Source: Pseudomonadota bacterium
Lineage (GTDB): Bacteria; Myxococcota_A; UBA796; SXON01
Direction: 5' to 3'
Length of the DNA: 44,000 nt
Assembly (NCBI GenBank): GCA_005778355.1
Contig: SXON01000042.1
Coordinates: 1 to 44,000, forward strand
Position numbers and translations under genes: made by a program
In this document: piece after piece, positions 15,957-23,956 of the stretch
Layout of the letters: every line of letters begins with the position of its first letter
Position numbering within the stretch: the stretch's first letter is position 1
The notes under the pieces: generated by a model
What the model was told of the DNA's origin: nothing
The model's database searches: none
What the model saw: the letters and a program-made list of their open reading frames with translations, nothing else

Positions 15957-17306
15957 CTAGAACTCCACCGCCCCGACGACGCGTACGCCCACCGCTGGCT
16001 GGTCGAAGCCGCCGCCGAGCTCCTCGTCCTCGTACTCCGTGTAGAGCGGCCCCGGCAGCAAGACGCCAACGGTGCCCTGGAGCCACACGTGAGGGTGGGG
16101 ATCCACGCGCAAGGAGAAGTCGAGCTCGTTGCCGTAGCCCTCGGCGCTCTCGCTGCTGCCCTCGCTGTCCGCACGGCCGGCCACGAGCCAAGCGGCCTCG
16201 GCCTCGAGCTGCGGGATGAGCTTGTAGCGAATCGCGGGGCGGAAGTAGATGGCGTTATTGATGCCCTCGCCCGACTGCGCCGCGTCGGTGGAACGTCCCG
16301 CGTTGCTGTCGTTCATCACGCTGGTTTGCAAGGTGGGCAGCGGCTCTTCGAAGAGCAAGATGCCCACGTTGTGGTCGCGGTCGAAGGTGAAGGCGGTGAG
16401 CTTCTCGTCGGTGGGGTCGTCGTCGCCCGTGGCCACGCCGAACTCGCCGCTGATCCCGAGCTTCTCGCCCTGGTAGTCGCCCTTGGCCATCAGGCCGAAG
16501 GCCATCACCGAGATGTCGTTGGCGCCCGTGTCGAAGTCGCCACCACCAAACACGCCCACGCCCTCGAGCTCGGCCTTCACCGGGCCCATCTCGGCGAGCG
16601 CCCAGAGGCTTCCGGTGTAGGCCTGGTAGGCGTAGGGCTCCTCGGGCCGGAAGCGGTAGTTGTTGAGCATGCCGAGGCCCACCGTCTCGGTGCGGTAGCC
16701 AACGGCGAGCGACACCGCCTGCATGTCGTCGGGCGCGCCGAGGAAGCCCTCGTACTGCACGTCGTAGGCGCCCATCACGAACACGGGGCCGACCTTCGTC
16801 GTGACCTGAAAGCGGTCGGCGCTGTCGCCGAACTCGTCGGTGACATCGTTACCGTCGTTCCAGAGGATGCCCGCGCCCCACTGCATCGGCATGCGGCCCA
16901 TGCTGAACCGTCCCCAGCTGGTGTAGGCCTCGCCCCAGCCGCGCACGGCCTGGAGGCCGGTGCCGTCCGTCGTCACGCCGTCGGCCTGGGCCACCGCGAT
17001 CACCTCGCCGGTGACCGGGTCGGTGTAGGTGTCGGCCGTGTCGCCCCACAGGGTGAGCTTGAAGACATCGACCTGGGCGTGGATCGCCGCGTGGTCGGAG
17101 ATCATCCAGCTCGGCCGCAAGAGAAGGCGGTGGTCGAAGCTGTTGGACGTGCCCTCGGCGTTGGGGTTGCTGTCGGACAGGGACAAGGAGTCGAAGAGCA
17201 GCCCGCGGCCCCGGTAGAAGCCCTCCCAGGTGAGCTCGCCGGCGAGGGCGGGGGCGGACAGGAACAAGAGGGCGATCACGAAGACCCCGGGCGGAAAGGC
17301 CGGCAT
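15957..17306 (-). CDS. Outer-membrane beta-barrel protein (TIGR04551-like)
   Basis: A 449-residue protein with a signal peptide (MPAFPPGVFVIALLFLSAPALA) and a body of alternating polar/aromatic strands. It ends in VVGAVEF, the C-terminal Phe typical of barrels inserted by the Bam machine. The segments HAQVDVFKLTLWGD, MPMQWGAGILWNDGND and FGDSADRFQ resemble, from memory, the TIGR04551 family of myxobacterial outer-membrane proteins. The ATG at 17306 has AGG nine bases upstream; an ATG at 17315 would add three residues. It heads the leftward set with dapA and dapB, an odd partner for lysine synthesis. The transported compound is unknown. Confidence 0.78.
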   Translation of the reverse strand: MPAFPPGVFVIALLFLSAPALAGELTWEGFYRGRGLLFDSLSLSDSNPNAEGTSNSFDHRLLLRPSWMISDHAAIHAQVDVFKLTLWGDTADTYTDPVTGEVIAVAQADGVTTDGTGLQAVRGWGEAYTSWGRFSMGRMPMQWGAGILWNDGNDVTDEFGDSADRFQVTTKVGPVFVMGAYDVQYEGFLGAPDDMQAVSLAVGYRTETVGLGMLNNYRFRPEEPYAYQAYTGSLWALAEMGPVKAELEGVGVFGGGDFDTGANDISVMAFGLMAKGDYQGEKLGISGEFGVATGDDDPTDEKLTAFTFDRDHNVGILLFEEPLPTLQTSVMNDSNAGRSTDAAQSGEGINNAIYFRPAIRYKLIPQLEAEAAWLVAGRADSEGSSESAEGYGNELDFSLRVDPHPHVWLQGTVGVLLPGPLYTEYEDEELGGGFDQPAVGVRVVGAVEF

Positions 17307-17341
17307 CGGTAGCATCCTGGCCGGGGCTTCGCAATCGGGGG

Positions 17342-17370
17342 TTGACGGCGGCGCGACCTTCGCGCAGGAT
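17342..17370 (+). promoter_or_regulatory. Possible promoter giving a leaderless transcript
   Basis: TTGACG (17342-17347), a 17-bp spacer and CAGGAT (17365-17370) form a plausible sigma-70 promoter with a good -35 and weak -10. A start seven bases downstream would fall on the GTG at 17377, so the transcript could be leaderless. The site lies in the 70-bp gap between two divergent genes. Confidence 0.3.
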
Positions 17371-17376
17371 CGCGCC

Positions 17377-17622
17377 GTGCTCGAACTCTTCAAGACAATG
17401 TGGGACCGGTGGCAAGGCGTGGCCAAGGGCATCATGGCCGCCCAGAACGCGGTCCTGATGGGCTTCGCCTACTTCGTGGGCGTGGGACCGGTCGCGATCT
17501 TCTTCCGGGTGACCGGCAAGCAGCTCATCGACCGCGCACCGGCCGCGCCAGACGCCAAGAGCTACTGGCTAGCCCGCGACGGCAAGCCGATGAACATGAA
17601 AGAGGCGAACCGGCAATTTTAG
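17377..17622 (+). CDS. Small membrane protein, SxtJ-like
   Basis: An 81-residue protein starting with Trp/Lys-rich MWDRWQGVAKGI, then one or two hydrophobic segments (about 19-48) and a short soluble tail ending ANRQF. The layout resembles the small SxtJ-type proteins that often sit beside a DUF5989 protein and a carbamoyltransferase. No carbamoyltransferase is present here. The start could be GTG 17377 or ATG 17398; no ribosome site is obvious for either. It converges with the DUF5989 gene, their stops overlapping by 4 bp. Confidence 0.6.
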   Translation: MLELFKTMWDRWQGVAKGIMAAQNAVLMGFAYFVGVGPVAIFFRVTGKQLIDRAPAAPDAKSYWLARDGKPMNMKEANRQF

Positions 17623-17825
17623 AGCGTGTAGATGAAGGGCAGGACCGGCGCAGCCTCGGCCAGGAGGATGAAGCCCACCATCGCCACCAGGACAACGATG
17701 ATCGGGGTCATCCACCAGGCCTTCTCGTGGACGAGAAAGTCGATGAACTCCGAGACAATCCCGCGCGGGGCCTCGGGGAGCTGGGGGGTCGAATCGCTGG
17801 ACTGGGGTTCGGTCGCGTCGGACAT
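17619..17825 (-). CDS. DUF5989-type small membrane protein
   Basis: A 68-residue protein. A hydrophilic N-terminus (1-25) precedes FIDFLVHEKAWWMTPIIVV, then a single membrane segment (about 40-58) and the ending APVLPFIYTL. The Lys-x-Trp-Trp-x-x-Pro-Ile pattern and the Pro-Phe-Ile-Tyr-Thr-Leu ending match DUF5989 proteins as I recall them. The function is unknown. The family commonly neighbours SxtJ-like proteins in gene clusters; here the two genes face each other with overlapping stops instead of running in tandem. Confidence 0.72.
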   Translation of the reverse strand: MSDATEPQSSDSTPQLPEAPRGIVSEFIDFLVHEKAWWMTPIIVVLVAMVGFILLAEAAPVLPFIYTL

Positions 17826-17952
17826 GGCTGGGATGATACCGCAGTTGCCCGTCGCGGCGTATGGATAACTCTGGGGAAAAGCGGGTGAGGATCCCGTGCA
17901 CGGCGTTGGGAAGGGCGTTGCCCAACCGGCGATAGTCAACTTTGTTCCTAAC

Positions 17953-19680
17953 CTACTCGACAATCGGACCCCGAATCCAAAATATCAATAGACCCGAAAG
18001 CCCAGCGAGCGAGAGCCCGGTGCCCAGCGCGGGCCGAAGCGCCGCCGCCGTGGCGCTGGTGCCCGCCGCAGAGAGCAGCACCAGCGGCAGGAAGTAGTGC
18101 GTCGGCCGGTGGTCGATCGTGCAGAGAAGGAGCGAATAGACCAACGCCGTGCCGAGCGCCACCCGCGTGCCTCGGGGCCAGGCCACCGCAGCGAGGGCGA
18201 GCCCCCCGCCGCTGTACAGGAGCCAGGCCCAGTAGAAGCCCGGCAGGCGCGCGAGGAGCACGGCCGGGGTGGTCTCACCGTGCCAGTGCTCTGGCCCGCT
18301 CTCCCAGGCCACGGTCCCGAGCCAGCCGTCGAGGGCGCCGGTGGCGAAGCCGCCCACACCGAAGGCCGTAGCGACGACCCCAACCGCTGTCGCGACACGT
18401 AGGCCCGCGCGCCACCGCCCCGCGAGGAGCGCGGCCACCACGGTGACAAGGGTGGCCGGGTAGCGCAGCAACTGCGCCGCGAGGCCGAAGCACTCGAAGC
18501 GACCCGCGCGGAAGGGCTCCTCGCCAAGCGCCGACACCGCCGCGAGCAACGCCACCGCGTAGAGCGTGTCCGGCATGCCGGCGCTCCCCGCGGTGACGAC
18601 CAGCTTACCCACCACCACCGCCGCCGCGCCCGGTAGGCACCACGCCGGGAGCGGTGCCGCCGACGCGAAGTTCCTCAGGAAAAGCAGACCGGCCAGCACG
18701 GCTGCGAACAGCACGGCGGCGTGGAGCACGTTGGCCGTGGGCAGGTCGCCGCCTGTCACCGCGAGCACCGCGCCGTAGATGGGGGTCCACATCGGCGGCT
18801 GCACGTCGGTCACCCAGCGTTCGTGCGCCCAGTCCACCTGCTCCACCATGTTCAAGAGCTGGTAGTAGTGGGCCACGCGCAGCTCGCCGGAGCCGTCGAG
18901 CGTCCACAGCGCGTCTTGCGATGGGATCACGAAGGCCAGCGGCGCCTCCACCTCGGTGGGCGCGTCGATCCAGGCGGCCACGACGCCGAGCTTGCCCGGC
19001 AGGTAGCGACGCACCGGCCCCTCGCCCAGCTCCTCCACCGGCGAGGCCCGCAGCTCGATCTCCTCGGTCCCCACGCGCACGACGCTGCCCACCGGCCCCT
19101 GCAGCGCGAGCAAGACCGCGCCCTCGGCCTCGATACTCCCGGTGCCTCGAAGGCGAAGCAGTCCGGCGTCGCTCACCGGCGTCGCCTCGGCGAAACCCGT
19201 CGTCGCCGGCGCTGGCGCCAGCTCGGGGAGACGCTCCGCCGCACCCTCGCCCGGCCACCAGTAGCGCTCCAGCGGTCGCGCGATGTCGCCGCGCTGCCCG
19301 AAAAACCAGGCGCCCAGGAGAATGACGGAGACCGCGAGCCCGATGCGCTCGGGTCGCGACGACGCCACCTGCCCGCGGGCCCCTGAGGCCAGCCCGCCCA
19401 CCGCGAAGAAGCCAGCGACCCCGAGCGCCGCCCATGGCGAGCCGGTGTGTCGCGACACCGCGAGCACGACGAGCGCCGGCACCACGCCCACGAAGTAGGC
19501 GTCGAGCCCCACGCGCACGGGGTCGACGGGCCCCTTCGCGAAGAGCAATCGCAGCGCGAGGCCCGGCCCCAGGTACACCGCGGGCACCACCAGGAGCGCG
19601 AGCCACGTTTCCCGGAGATCGAGCGCGAGGCCCGCCGCGCAGGCGACGACCGAGAGGAGCGGCAGCGTGCGGAGGGTCAA
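17953..19680 (-). CDS. Polytopic membrane protein, possibly GT-C-like
   Basis: A 575-residue membrane protein. Hydrophobic segments occupy the first 120 residues. A soluble beta-rich domain follows (about 150-280; LRGTGSIEAEGAVLLAL), then about eight more hydrophobic segments to the C-terminus. An extracytoplasmic-type loop with VDWAHERWVTDVQPPMWTPIYG resembles the loops of GT-C glycosyltransferases and related lipid-linked sugar enzymes, but no definite motif is seen. Its ATG is 5 bp from the stop of the upstream phosphatase gene, so the two are co-transcribed. The 127-bp gap to the next gene holds no recognisable element apart from one DnaA-box-like 9-mer. Confidence 0.6.
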   Translation of the reverse strand: MTLRTLPLLSVVACAAGLALDLRETWLALLVVPAVYLGPGLALRLLFAKGPVDPVRVGLDAYFVGVVPALVVLAVSRHTGSPWAALGVAGFFAVGGLASGARGQVASSRPERIGLAVSVILLGAWFFGQRGDIARPLERYWWPGEGAAERLPELAPAPATTGFAEATPVSDAGLLRLRGTGSIEAEGAVLLALQGPVGSVVRVGTEEIELRASPVEELGEGPVRRYLPGKLGVVAAWIDAPTEVEAPLAFVIPSQDALWTLDGSGELRVAHYYQLLNMVEQVDWAHERWVTDVQPPMWTPIYGAVLAVTGGDLPTANVLHAAVLFAAVLAGLLFLRNFASAAPLPAWCLPGAAAVVVGKLVVTAGSAGMPDTLYAVALLAAVSALGEEPFRAGRFECFGLAAQLLRYPATLVTVVAALLAGRWRAGLRVATAVGVVATAFGVGGFATGALDGWLGTVAWESGPEHWHGETTPAVLLARLPGFYWAWLLYSGGGLALAAVAWPRGTRVALGTALVYSLLLCTIDHRPTHYFLPLVLLSAAGTSATAAALRPALGTGLSLAGLSGLLIFWIRGPIVE

Positions 19681-19685
19681 GGCCC

Positions 19686-21215
19686 CTACTTGGTAATCGT
19701 CTGCCGGTACAGCTCGGCGCCCGTGTCGTCGTAAAACACGCCGGTCAACGAGCGCCCGCTGATCTCAACCCAGAGGAAACCGTTGTCGGATGCCTCGAAG
19801 TATGTGGGCTCCGTGCCCACCAGCGGGTAGGACCCGGCGCCGCCACCGCCGGCCACAAGCTGCTCGGTGCCGCAGGAGGGTTCGAGCCATTGCAAGGTGT
19901 GGTCGTGCCCGGCGATGTACAGGTCGACGTTGCCACAGATGTAGGCGTCGAAGAAGTCCTTCATCGTCTGGCCCTCGCCGGGACGGCCGTCGAAGTCGCC
20001 CGCGTTGCCGTGGGGACCATTGCTGATGTAGGGGTGATGCCCGATCGCGATGCTCCAGGTGGTGCTGAGGCTCGCGATCGCCGTCGGGATCCAGGCTTCC
20101 TGGTCGGCGTAGCTATCCATCACCATCGCGTGCGTGTCGAGCCCCACCACCGTCAGATCATCCTCGATCTCGGTGTAGAAGCGCGCAGGCATGTACCACT
20201 TCGTGGAGTACGCGGTGTAGGCCACCTGGGCGGCCGCCCGAGCCGTGTCGAAGCCGCCGTAGTCGTGGTTGCCCAGCACCGCCATGAACCGGAAGGCGAG
20301 GCCCGCGTAGGGCGTCTCGAAGTGCGAGGTCCACAAGGGGTCGGACACGTCGGACACGCCGGAGCCGTAGAAGTTGTCGCCGAGGTAGAGCGCAAAGTCG
20401 CAGCCGTACAGCGAGCAGATGTCTTCCATCGCCTCCGCCACGCGCTCCTGCCGCGAGTCACCCGTCCCGGCGTCGCCGATGGCCACGAAGCGCACCACCT
20501 CGTGGCAGCCACCCGTGTCGCCGGTGTCGCAGGGCTCCGGGGTGTACACGGAGGTGTCGGCGATTGCGCTCCCGGTGTCGGCCACCGGGCCGGTGTCGCC
20601 CTTGCTCGGCGGGTTCCCCGTGTCGGCCGTCGCCGTGTCGCCGGCGCTGCTGTCTCCCAGGCCCGTGTCGAGGGCGCTGGATGCTGACGAGTCGTCCGAG
20701 GCCGAGTCGACGGCGGGGTCGCCAGAGCCACTGTCCCCAGCGCCGGTGTCGATCGACTCCGGGTAGCCGGTTTCGGCCTCGCTATTGCCCGAGTCCCCCG
20801 TCCCCGAGTCGCCGCTGGCCGAGTCGAGCGCGCCAGAGTCATCGGCACCGGAGTCCCCGGCGTCGCCGCTGTCGAGGTCGCCCGAGTCCGCGCCGGTGTC
20901 GAGACCACTGTCCTTGCCGGTGTCGTTGCCCGTGTCGTTGCCGGGCGACGTGTCGCCGGTGTCGGTGCCGACACCCGTGTCGCCGCCGCTGTCACCGGCT
21001 GAGTCGGTGGAGGTGTCGCTGTCCGAGTCGCTGTCGCTATCGGCGTCGCTATCGGCGTCGCTATCGGCGTCCACGTCGGTGTCGGCGTCGCCGGTGTCGC
21101 GACCTAAGACGTCGTCGAGCGTGACCGCGAGGTCCCAGGCGGGGTTCGCGGGGGTAATGCCGGGCTCCCCGCTGGGGCAGCCGAGCAACAGGATCGTGAC
21201 CGGGACGAGCCGCAT
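19686..21215 (-). CDS. Purple-acid-phosphatase-like lipoprotein with long Asp-rich linker
   Basis: A 509-residue lipoprotein. The signal MRLVPVTILLLGC puts the lipid Cys at 13. Residues 40-236 form a low-complexity linker of Asp, Ser, Gly and Thr (DSDADSD and DTG/DSG units). A calcineurin-type phosphoesterase follows with GDAG (247-250), GDN (279-281), GNHD (315-318), GHHP and GHDH, in the order of tartrate-resistant acid phosphatases. All metal ligands look present. It would act outside the cytoplasm, tethered by an extended acidic spacer that may bind calcium. It is co-directional with the membrane protein gene downstream. Confidence 0.85.
   Translation of the reverse strand: MRLVPVTILLLGCPSGEPGITPANPAWDLAVTLDDVLGRDTGDADTDVDADSDADSDADSDSDSDSDTSTDSAGDSGGDTGVGTDTGDTSPGNDTGNDTGKDSGLDTGADSGDLDSGDAGDSGADDSGALDSASGDSGTGDSGNSEAETGYPESIDTGAGDSGSGDPAVDSASDDSSASSALDTGLGDSSAGDTATADTGNPPSKGDTGPVADTGSAIADTSVYTPEPCDTGDTGGCHEVVRFVAIGDAGTGDSRQERVAEAMEDICSLYGCDFALYLGDNFYGSGVSDVSDPLWTSHFETPYAGLAFRFMAVLGNHDYGGFDTARAAAQVAYTAYSTKWYMPARFYTEIEDDLTVVGLDTHAMVMDSYADQEAWIPTAIASLSTTWSIAIGHHPYISNGPHGNAGDFDGRPGEGQTMKDFFDAYICGNVDLYIAGHDHTLQWLEPSCGTEQLVAGGGGAGSYPLVGTEPTYFEASDNGFLWVEISGRSLTGVFYDDTGAELYRQTITK
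20508..21098 (-). repeat. Low-complexity coding repeat (Asp/Ser/Thr/Gly linker)
   Basis: This is the DNA behind the acidic linker of the phosphatase lipoprotein. On the + strand it reads as irregular GTCGCT, GTCGCC and GTGTCG units. Identical GTCGCTATCG-type units near 21045-21068 encode the Asp-Ala-Asp-Ser run and look like recent slippage expansions. Confidence 0.8.
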
Positions 21216-21248
21216 CCGTTACGACGGCATCGTACCCCGGGCGAGACG

Positions 21249-22097
21249 ATGTGGACGCTGAAAGACAAGGTGGTGATCGTGACCGGCGCGAGCCGCGGCG
21301 TGGGCGCCGCCTGCGCGGTGGCACTGGCGCGACAGGGCGCGAAGCTGGTGCTGGCGAGCAAGACTCTCGAGCCCGATCCGCGGCTGCCGGGCACGCTCCT
21401 CGACACGCAGCGGGACTGCGAGGCCGCAGGTGGCGAGGCGCTGGTCGTGCAGATGGACGCGCGCGACAGCCAGGCTTGCGACGCGCTGGTCGCGCGCGCC
21501 GTCGAGCACTTCGGCGGCCTGCACGTCCTGGTGAACAACGCGGGCGCGATCTTCTGGTCGCCCGTGGCCGACTGGCCGGTGAAACGTTTCGACCTCGTCT
21601 TTGGCGTCAACATGCGCGCGGCCTTCGCGCTGTCCCGCGCGGCCATCCCGCACCTGCGCAAGGAAGGCGGCCACGTCTTGATGATGTCACCCCCGATCAA
21701 CCCCGAGGCGCTCCCCGGCAAGGCGCCCTACCTCGTGTCGAAGTGGGGCATGACTGCGCTCGCGATGGCGATCGACGCCGAGGAACAAGCCCACGGCGTT
21801 GCCGCCTGCGCACTCTGGCCGGTCACCGCCATCCAGACCGCCGCCACCGTGAACCTCGGCATGGGCAGCGCCGCCGAGTGGCGCTCGGTCGACATCCTCG
21901 CCGACGCCACCGTGGCGCTCCTCGCCCGCGACCCTCGCGCCTCTCGTTTCCGCGCCTGGCTCGACGAGGACATCCTCCGGGAAGCGGGGGTCACCGACTT
22001 CAAGAAGTACCGCTGCGACCCCGACTCCGAGCCGTCCCCGATGTCGATCTTGCTCGTCGACCCCTCCTGGAAAAAGGAGCCGGAGGTTAAGGGTTAA
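21249..22097 (+). CDS. Short-chain dehydrogenase, HSDL2-like
   Basis: A 282-residue SDR. The cofactor motif is TGASRGVGAACA, NNAG is present, and the catalytic Tyr and Lys sit in PYLVSKWGM, with Ser in MMSPPINPE. The segment SKTLEPDPRLPGTLLDT after the second strand matches the SKT..PHPKLPGT signature of HSDL2-type SDRs, which act on lipid-related substrates. The C-terminal sterol-carrier domain of animal HSDL2 is missing. It is divergent from the phosphatase gene, with 33 bp between starts. The substrate is not known. Confidence 0.85.
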   Translation: MWTLKDKVVIVTGASRGVGAACAVALARQGAKLVLASKTLEPDPRLPGTLLDTQRDCEAAGGEALVVQMDARDSQACDALVARAVEHFGGLHVLVNNAGAIFWSPVADWPVKRFDLVFGVNMRAAFALSRAAIPHLRKEGGHVLMMSPPINPEALPGKAPYLVSKWGMTALAMAIDAEEQAHGVAACALWPVTAIQTAATVNLGMGSAAEWRSVDILADATVALLARDPRASRFRAWLDEDILREAGVTDFKKYRCDPDSEPSPMSILLVDPSWKKEPEVKG

Positions 22098-22107
22098 GAC
22101 TTGGCTC

Positions 22108-22119
22108 TTGACTGGTCAA
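22108..22119. promoter_or_regulatory. Palindrome TTGAC-TG-GTCAA overlapping a -35-like box
   Basis: A perfect 5-bp inverted repeat with a 2-bp centre lies 44 bp before the UbiD-family start. TTGACT itself could be a -35, although no convincing -10 follows at 16-18 bp. It may be an operator or chance. Confidence 0.25.
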
Positions 22120-22120
22120 C

Positions 22121-22139
22121 CGCCTACGCGCGTTAGGCG
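22121..22139. other. Short hairpin in the leader of the UbiD-family gene
   Basis: CGCCTA and TAGGCG form a 6-bp stem around the loop CGCGCGT. It lies between the SDR stop and the UbiD-family start, so it could end SDR transcription or shape the 5' leader. There is no T run. Confidence 0.25.
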
Positions 22140-22162
22140 CGCCCCTCGCCCCGGAGCCGCCC

Positions 22163-23953
22163 ATGCGCGATTTACGTGCCTTTCTCGACGTTCTTCGCCG
22201 TGAAAACGAGCTCATCGAGATCGACGCCGAGTGCGACCCCCACCTCGAGGTCGCTGAGATCCATCGCCGCGTGATCGCGGGCAGCGGCCCCGCGCTCCTC
22301 TTCAAGCGTCCCCGCGGCGCCGACTTCCCCCTGGTCACCAACCTCTTCGGCACCAAGAAGCGCGTCGACCTGGCCTTCGGCCGCCGGGCCAACACCTTCA
22401 TCAAGCGCGCCGCCGGCCTGCCCCACGAGCTCGTTCCCCCCTCGCTCGGCAAGCTCTGGGGCCTACGCGACTTCGGCTGGGAAGCCCTGAGCGTGGGCAT
22501 GAAAACCGTGTCGAGGGGCCCGGTGACCGAGGTGAGCGCCGCCCCCAACCTCAGCCGCCTGCCGCTCTTGCATTGCTGGCAGAAAGATGGTGGCAGCTTC
22601 GTGACACTGCCCCTGGTGTACACCGAGCACCCCGAGACGGGGGTGCACAACCTCGGGATGTACCGCATCCAACGCTACTCCGACAGCGAGACCGGCATCC
22701 ACTGGCAGATCGGCAAGGGCGGCGGATTTCACTACTCGGTGGCGGAGAAGAACGGCCAGCCGCTGCCGCTCAACCTGTTCGTCGGCGGTCCTCCTGCCCT
22801 CATCGCCGGCGCCATCGCGCCCCTGCCCGAGAACGTGCCCGAGCTGCTGCTCACCTCGCTCCTGGTGGGGGAGCCAGTGCGCCGTGTCGCGACCGACGCG
22901 GGACCGCTCCCCGTGGTGGCCGACGCCGAGTTCGCGTTCGTCGGCGAGGTCGCGCCCCACGCGAGGCGTCCCGAGGGTCCCTTCGGCGACCATTACGGCT
23001 ACTACTCCCTGCAACACGACTACCCGGTCTTCACCGCACGCCGCGTTTTCCACCGGAAGGACGCCATCTTCCCGGCCACGGTCGTGGGCAAGCCCCGCCA
23101 GGAGGACTTCTTCCTCGGCGACTGGCTGCAAGAGTTGCTGTCACCCCTCTTCCCCGTGGTGATGCCGGCCGTGCGCGACCTCTGGAGCTACGGGGAAACC
23201 GGCTACCACTCGCTCTCGGCCGCCGTCGTGTGGGAACGCTACTCGCGGGAGGCCATGGCGAGCGCCTTCCGCATCCTCGGCGAGGGGCAACTCTCGCTGA
23301 CGAAGTTTCTCCTGGTGCTTGATCGTCCCATGGATCTGCGTGATTTCAAGACGGTCCTGGAGACCGTGCTCGCGCGCTTCCGTCCCGAGAAAGACCTGTA
23401 CGTCTTCTCCAACCTGTCGATGGACACTCTCGACTACTGCGGGCCCGCCGTCAACGAGGGCAGCAAGGGCATCATGCTCGGGGTCGGCGAGCCGGTGCGC
23501 GAACTACCGTGCCAGTTCCAGGGTGATCTCCCCTATGGTTGTCGTGACGCCGTGGTGTATTGCGGCGGGTGCGTCGTGCTGAGCGCGCCGGCCTACGTCA
23601 ACGACCCCGGGGCCGCCACGCGCATCGCCTCACACGCCGCACTGCGCGACTGGCCGATGGTGGTCCTCGCCGACGACGCCCATCGCACCTGCGCCACCGA
23701 CGCCCGTTTCCTCTGGACGGCATTCACACGGATGGAGCCCGCCGCCGACATTCACGGCGCGCGACGCATCCATCGCAACCACGTGGTCTTCGAAGGGCCG
23801 CTGGTCTTCGACGCGCGAATGAAGCCAACCTACCCCGAGGAGCTGTTCTGCGACCCCGACACCGCCGCGCTCGTGTCGCGACGCTGGGGGGAGTACTTCC
23901 CCGCGGGGAACGTGGAGATGGGCGACAGCGACGCGGGCCACCTCGACCGCTAG
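22163..23953 (+). CDS. UbiD-family decarboxylase (menaquinone-type)
   Basis: A 596-residue member of the prenyl-FMN-dependent UbiD family. The N-terminal pattern LRRENELIEIDAECDPHLEVAEIHRRV is typical. The core carries EGPFGDHYGYYS (about 270-281) and GYHSLSAAVVWERYSREAMASA, and near the C-terminus VFDARMKPTYPEELF. These and its length, longer than E. coli UbiD (497), fit the decarboxylases of the futalosine menaquinone route better than ubiquinone UbiD. No other quinone genes or the UbiX flavin prenyltransferase are nearby, so the substrate remains inferred. GGAG lies six bases before the ATG. It converges with the sulfatase gene, 3 bp apart. Confidence 0.85.
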   Translation: MRDLRAFLDVLRRENELIEIDAECDPHLEVAEIHRRVIAGSGPALLFKRPRGADFPLVTNLFGTKKRVDLAFGRRANTFIKRAAGLPHELVPPSLGKLWGLRDFGWEALSVGMKTVSRGPVTEVSAAPNLSRLPLLHCWQKDGGSFVTLPLVYTEHPETGVHNLGMYRIQRYSDSETGIHWQIGKGGGFHYSVAEKNGQPLPLNLFVGGPPALIAGAIAPLPENVPELLLTSLLVGEPVRRVATDAGPLPVVADAEFAFVGEVAPHARRPEGPFGDHYGYYSLQHDYPVFTARRVFHRKDAIFPATVVGKPRQEDFFLGDWLQELLSPLFPVVMPAVRDLWSYGETGYHSLSAAVVWERYSREAMASAFRILGEGQLSLTKFLLVLDRPMDLRDFKTVLETVLARFRPEKDLYVFSNLSMDTLDYCGPAVNEGSKGIMLGVGEPVRELPCQFQGDLPYGCRDAVVYCGGCVVLSAPAYVNDPGAATRIASHAALRDWPMVVLADDAHRTCATDARFLWTAFTRMEPAADIHGARRIHRNHVVFEGPLVFDARMKPTYPEELFCDPDTAALVSRRWGEYFPAGNVEMGDSDAGHLDR

Positions 23954-23956
23954 CGG

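Noticed and set aside
15726..17312. A 528-residue + strand frame opposite dapA and the barrel gene
   Set aside because: dapA active-site motifs and the barrel's signal peptide and terminal Phe are on the other strand; this frame is a shadow.
17859..17867. DnaA-box-like TTATCCATA (minus strand)
   Set aside because: A single imperfect box with no cluster, AT-rich unwinding region or neighbouring dnaA/dnaN, so there is no case for an origin.
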